Shown in pieces: positions 60,201-64,000 of a DNA stretch of 64,000 bases (positions are counted from its first letter, which is position 1; the number at the start of each line of letters is the position of its first letter). This DNA comes from Symsagittifera roscoffensis (Eukaryota > Xenacoelomorpha > Acoela > Convolutidae). The DNA lies in assembly GCF_963678635.1 (NCBI RefSeq), contig NC_087064.1, positions 38,866,532-38,930,531 on the forward strand, in the 5' to 3' direction. Position numbers and translations under genes: made by a program. Under the pieces are notes generated by a model that saw only the letters and a list, made by a program, of their open reading frames with translations, was not told the DNA's origin and did not search any database.

Positions 60201-61545
60201 AAAATGTGACGAGAGTACAACGAAGAGAAATGATATAAGGTTGGAGAAATGTGATGAAAGAATGTGAAAGGTGGAAATTTTCAAAACTGATAACAAGATC
60301 AAAACTCACGTCAGAACTCACTTTCCCAAAAAAGAGGTTTTTCTACAAAAACATTTTTAGCAAAAATAAAAGATGGGTCTCTTGTTGGCTCTGTTCAGTG
60401 CGATTCAGTTGTTCCAGAAGAACTAAAATCAAAATTTGCCATTTTTCCTCCAAATTTCAAAAACAACGAAGTTTATAGAAATATGATAGTAGACTACATG
60501 AAAAACTATGCAATCGAGAACAAAATGTAAAAACCTCCTGAGAGAATGCTGATATCTAGTTCCAAGCTAGAAAGAGGAACAATTATAATCCCTATCTCTA
60601 ATTTTATTTGGAACTTGGTTTGCAGTGCACCAAACTTACCGTTTTGTTCAGTTTACTCCGCGAAAATGTTTCAAAAATTTCGTTCAATCAGTAGTTGATG
60701 CTAAGAGAAAAAGAGGTGAAAATGCTCCATCAGGAGTTGTAGCAGAAACATTGAAAGTTTTGGGTAATTCCCCGCAAAGATATCAGATCATGGATAGATC
60801 CAGACATACAATCACAAAATATCTGAAGGATGAAAAACTGATAAGGCAATCAATGAACCACAGTTTAAAAATTTGAACACAATTGAGAAGGACTTGTTAG
60901 AGGTCGAATTGGTGAAAACAACCATTGAACACGGAGAACCCATCATTGATGGAGTTTTCATGCTGCAGAATGCAAAACTGAGAATGTTGGAGCTCTACTA
61001 TAACTTCTTTGACATTTTCGGTGATGTAAGCAATTTGGAAGAGTTAGTGATGGACATAGGATTGCTATACTTAGCTCTTGCGGAAGAAAATTTATAAAAC
61101 TGTATTCAGCCAGATAGGAGAGCTATTTGGGAAAAATTGAGAGAAAATGACTGCAGAGACCCTTTCAAGGCGGATGCAAAATCTGATTTCTTCCCTCGAA
61201 CGTGTTGCAGTACCCATAAAAAAACGATAAACGAGAGCCGGAGCTTTCAAAGAGGAATTTAGATGTACAGAAGTGCTATGTTTGTGTGGCAAAACTCATT
61301 GCTGCTATGACAAAAAGTCCGATAAGCTCAAACTTAGCAGCAAAGGACTGAACAAACAGGTTCTAGAAGATTCTGGAGACAGTTCCATGGCAAAAGATAG
61401 AGAGTACTCGATGAAGCAGTCAATCCCACATCTACAAACAGAGGATTCAGAACTGTAAATCATATGGTTGCTACATATGATCAGACTAAGAAACAACTTA
61501 GTTGTTTTTATCCAAAAATACGAGTTCAAGATGATGGAAGACATA
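57250..61545 (+). pseudogene. Family B DNA polymerase (Maverick/Polinton-like), broken copy 2
   Basis: Same domain order as copy 1, somewhat better kept in the N-terminal half. Basic frame 57250-57321 with CRDC intact; zinc-finger exon 57401-57673 with the same in-frame TAA (57503-57505); a continuous 134-codon frame 58126-58527 with FRCPSCDIFFRKSDHFSKHL (C2H2-like); FELICVPTEELK near 58618-58655; exonuclease block GFNSGRFDLTFIKYYL near 59055-59105; motif A GIDASQLYRL (59842-59871); FTPRKCFKNFVQSV near 60650; motif B GNSPQRYQIM (60763-60792); motif C MDIGLLYLAL (61050-61079). An 11-12-bp deletion near 58118 removes residues kept in copy 1. Not functional. Confidence 0.85.
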
Positions 61546-61549
61546 CAGA

Positions 61550-61849
61550 ACTATTGAACTTTTAAGAACGGATGCAATATAATAAATGTATAAGAAAAAA
61601 ACGTCATGTTTTAAATTTTCGTACGAATTTAAAGTTGCGGTAAACTTGAAATAACGACACAGTGATTTATATACTTTCTTTGTAATTTAATTTTCTTTCT
61701 CAAAAAACTCACTCTTTTGAAGTTTCAGTAGGTTTCAGCGTAGATAGAACATTTTTTTATAAAGTAAGATCATCTAGCAAAATAATTATTTGGTCGAATT
61801 ATTCCAAATATTATCGTGTTTTGAAGTTTTTTAAATAAACTGTCAAATT
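61550..61849. other. No gene seen
   Basis: AT-rich flank right of the polymerase duplication, including ATAATAAATG near 61578; nothing recognised. Confidence 0.4.
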
Positions 61850-62240
61850 TTTCATAAAAAATCTAACTTTTTGCACAAAAACTCTAACCATTGACTCACC
61901 ATGAACCAAAAATATGATAACCAGAACTTTTTTTCCATAATCTACCCGTAATGCATCAAAGACATTCATCAAATAGATAACACGTGTCGAGATTTTTTTC
62001 AGAAAACTAGAGAAAAACCAAAAAACATCATTTCACTTACCATTCTCTTACCATTTCACAAACCATGAAACCTTACCAATCCTATTCATTGTTGACTCTA
62101 TACCCAATGCTGATACATAGCCGGTTGACCGGATGCTCTAATCCCTATGTTAAAACATGCAGTTTATCCTGGACCCCTCATCCCCCCTCCCATCACCCCC
62201 CCCCCCCCCCCTGATCAGCCCCAGCATCTACTACTCCACT
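61850..62240 (-). repeat. Poly-G element, inverted diverged copy
   Basis: Reverse complement of the series at 26180-26487 and 36570-36960: ACTCTAACCATTGACTCACC, AAACCATGAAACCTTACC, GTTGACTCTATACCCA, then a C-rich stretch with a long C run near 62196-62211 and TGATCAGCCCCAGCATCTAC. About 80% identical. Confidence 0.7.
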
Positions 62241-62692
62241 GATATCTTGTGTTCCTGGTAAAGTTTAACTAATGACTTTGATTTGATTTGAATATTTGAT
62301 AAAATTCAATAAGTCCATAATTTCAGCTAATATTTTCATCTGCTGGAAATGTAGATTGAAATGTTGAAATGCCTAACAGTGTTGCTTGAACTTGATAGGC
62401 TAAAACTTGGCGGAAACTACCAAGTCAATTACTGAAAAAACTATTTCAAACTGAGCCTCTTGGAGAGCAAAACAGTTCTTAAGGGAGGTTTCTGCTAAAA
62501 CTCTAAGCAACTTTAGTTTTCTAAAGTCAACTCATTTGAAGAAAAACACGATTTAAATTTCATGCTTTGTGCGGTTTGTCCGGATAATTTTAATCAGCAC
62601 TGTAGAAATATTGATTTTGAGCCGTTTAGTGAAAAAGTCCCAAAAAAATTCGTACAAAAGTTTTGTTTCCTAGTCTAGTTTAAGCAAACGAG
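62241..62692. other. No gene seen before the gap
   Basis: AT-rich DNA; no coding signal or recognised repeat. Confidence 0.35.
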
Positions 62693-62892
62693 NNNNNNNN
62701 NNNNNNNNNNNNNNNNNNNNNNNNNNNNNNNNNNNNNNNNNNNNNNNNNNNNNNNNNNNNNNNNNNNNNNNNNNNNNNNNNNNNNNNNNNNNNNNNNNNN
62801 NNNNNNNNNNNNNNNNNNNNNNNNNNNNNNNNNNNNNNNNNNNNNNNNNNNNNNNNNNNNNNNNNNNNNNNNNNNNNNNNNNNNNNNNNNNN
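62693..62892. other. Assembly gap of 200 N
   Basis: Exactly 200 N, a conventional scaffold spacer, so the true gap length is unknown. It falls just downstream of the last exon of the minus-strand gene. Confidence 0.95.
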
Positions 62893-62900
62893 TTCTCTGG

Positions 62901-63705
62901 CTAGTGTTCCTCTTCTTCAGTGACAAACCTCTCCCTGTTCAGCTCGCTTGCCTTCACCACATCTTTACTCGCCTGAAGTTGTCATATAGTTGTCAACATA
63001 AAAAATTCTCAAAAAAAACTTCTTGAGCTTTTTTGGCTGCAACTAAATTGAATACGTAAAGTCAACCGATCATAGAACCAAACATAGAACCAAAAAGTAC
63101 TCCTCAGTAAAAAAATTTAAATAAAAAACGTCCAACGTCCATAGTCAAATGAAGCGCTAGAAATTTTTGACTATCCAAAAAACATTCCCGCTGAAACAAT
63201 TTTCAACCTAAAAAACTAAAAAAGTAAACTAGTAAGTGACCAAAAATGCCATTAAACTTTTTAGCGCAAAAACTGTTCGACTTAAAAAAACACGAGTGAT
63301 ACATATGAGTATGACGAAGGATGTCAAACAAATCGACATTCAATCGTCCTTGTTCGTAATGGCATACTTTTTCGATCTGTGGTTTAGCGTATTTGTCCAG
63401 CTTCTGATTTCCACTTTTGGAAGCATCATGTACTTGCTCCACGCCCTAAAATGTAGAAAGGTTTCAGAAATAAGGTTTGTTTTCGTTCCAACATTATTAT
63501 TAATAATATCATATTTTTTCGATAAGCAGGTGATCGAATTCTCTGCAAAGTATCGAGAACCTTTTTTTGTATTTTAATCTTAGTACCGGCTACACATACT
63601 AGCTGCTCATTCGACAAAAATTCACATTGCCACATTTTTTGCGTAGCTGACCTTTTCCATCTGTTCCACGGCTACTTCACTCTCCTCGTCATAAGTGTCT
63701 GAGAT
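62901..63705 (-). CDS. Spliced minus-strand gene, three exons, unrecognised acidic/helical protein
   Basis: Three exons fit together, all in phase 0. Exon a, 63705-63652, follows a strong acceptor (TTTGCTTTTTTTCAG) and reads ISDTYDEESEVAVEQMEK before donor GTCAGC. Exon b, 63445-63368, follows acceptor TTTCTACATTTTAG, reads GVEQVHDASKSGNQKLDK then YAKPQIEK, and ends at donor GTATGC. Exon c, 62972-62901, follows acceptor ACTTCAG and reads ASKDVVKASELNRERFVTEE then EEH and TAG. Introns are 206 and 395 nt. The joined product is 67 residues here, highly charged and helix-prone, with no membrane segment. The 5' end is uncertain: a possible first exon is listed separately. Family unknown. Spliced frame and balanced composition make this the best host-gene candidate. 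Confidence 0.6.
63236..63577 (+). other. Antisense open frame, probably not a gene
   Basis: A 113-codon plus frame (hydrophobic, LLLIISYFF-type) overlaps exon b of the minus gene and its introns. Splice sites, charge pattern and phase agreement all favour the minus strand, so this is recorded only because it is the longest plus frame here. Confidence 0.15.
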
Positions 63706-63841
63706 CTGAAAAAAAGCAAACACGGTTCAAAATGTAGCACCCCCGGTTTCAATCGAACAAAAATATAGTAAAAAAAAAGAGATGGACAGCTGCTACATAA
63801 GGATAATAGTGAAATAGTACGCAGGCTAGCAGCAAGTTAAC

Positions 63842-63868
63842 CTGCACTTCGATTAAGAACAAACGCAT
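63842..63868 (-). CDS. Possible first coding exon of the 62901-63705 gene
   Basis: ATG at 63868-63866 opens MRLFLIEVQ and ends at a CAG|GTTAAC donor in phase 0, which would join directly to exon a; intron 63706-63841 would be 136 nt. An in-frame TAA lies immediately before the ATG. Without splicing the frame closes after about 39 codons. Speculative, because a nine-codon exon can arise by chance. Confidence 0.25.
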
Positions 63869-64000
63869 TTATAAAGGCTTAATTTTATTTATAAGATGCA
63901 GTTGCAGTTTGTAACAATAGGAATCTTAAAACCAGTTGCGAATTTCGCAATGATTATGATCAAAGTATCACTTGAGTTTCGCGACTACAGATCAAAAACA

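Larger units (their letters stand above)
56769..61549 (+). repeat. ~4.8-kb tandem duplication, unit 2
   Basis: Head-to-tail with unit 1. It leaves homology after GAAGACATACA at about 61548, where GAACTATTGAAC follows in place of the next TTTTCAAG. Confidence 0.85.

Noticed and set aside
51934-61549. Complete Maverick/Polinton element
   Set aside because: Only the polymerase is present; no integrase, packaging ATPase, protease or capsid frame and no terminal inverted repeats seen.
63426-63635. Minus frame MWQCEFLSNEQ... between exons a and b
   Set aside because: Lies in the 206-nt intron supported by splice sites and phase; composition weaker than the exons.

Overview
This window is repeat-dominated, AT-rich DNA from the nuclear genome of a multicellular eukaryote, most likely an invertebrate animal. 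The reasons are: intron-type splice signals, Tc1/mariner, LINE and protein-primed type DNA polymerase B (Maverick/Polinton-like) relics, long satellites, C2H2 zinc-finger remnants, and no bacterial gene layout. I cannot name the species. Only the two ends look like ordinary host genes. At the left edge a terminal coding exon on + (2-157) stops just before a consensus splice donor. At the right edge a minus-strand gene can be traced through three phase-compatible exons (63705 down to 62901), perhaps with a fourth 5' one. About 62 kb between them is a graveyard of mobile elements and layered duplications.

Layout. 0.2-2.8 kb: an A/B repeat family (copies again at 8.8-10.1 kb) carrying a perfect 13-bp-stem hairpin, a 200-bp foldback MITE and a 21-bp tandem array with CACGTG cores. 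2.8-5.4 kb: two inverted copies of a dispersed ~540-bp repeat (family C) flanking a region rich in AGCGGTTT words, including a 414-bp foldback element. 7.2-7.8 kb: a broken Tc1/mariner transposase. 11.2-11.6 kb: a MITE-like element with opposed poly-G and poly-C tracts. 12.2-16.2 kb: a 2,010-bp tandem duplication, nearly identical. 16.9-40.0 kb: a nested array. Monomers of ~1.1 kb lead into ~3.1-kb 'S' units and ~3.8-kb 'L' units, arranged S-L then S-S-L plus a partial S. L units hold a decayed LINE (endonuclease end and reverse transcriptase). S units hold only the front of that LINE, fused to other DNA with a CCAAT-box array upstream of a minus-strand C2H2 zinc-finger remnant.

40.2-50.3 kb: four copies of an unrecognised minus-strand protein family ('M'), two of them in a 1,008-bp perfect-looking tandem duplication, embedded in a ~450-bp satellite. 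50.5-51.2 kb: a small minus-strand coding candidate with a CCAAT-word array upstream. 51.9-61.5 kb: a ~4.8-kb tandem duplication of a decayed DNA polymerase B gene, each copy preceded by a 60-bp-period array of TGACGTCA-like sites and a TATA-like box. Both copies share the same nonsense codon and the same replacements in polymerase motifs A, B and C, so the gene was dead, or catalytically altered, before it was duplicated. A 200-N gap lies at 62693-62892.

Nothing here is a complete working system. The most informative observations are the motif-focused losses in the polymerase pair, the repeated promoter-like arrays (CRE-type and CCAAT-type, ~50-60 bp period) set upstream of unrelated coding remnants, the sharing of one foldback terminus between a MITE and the S/L satellite units, and the M family.
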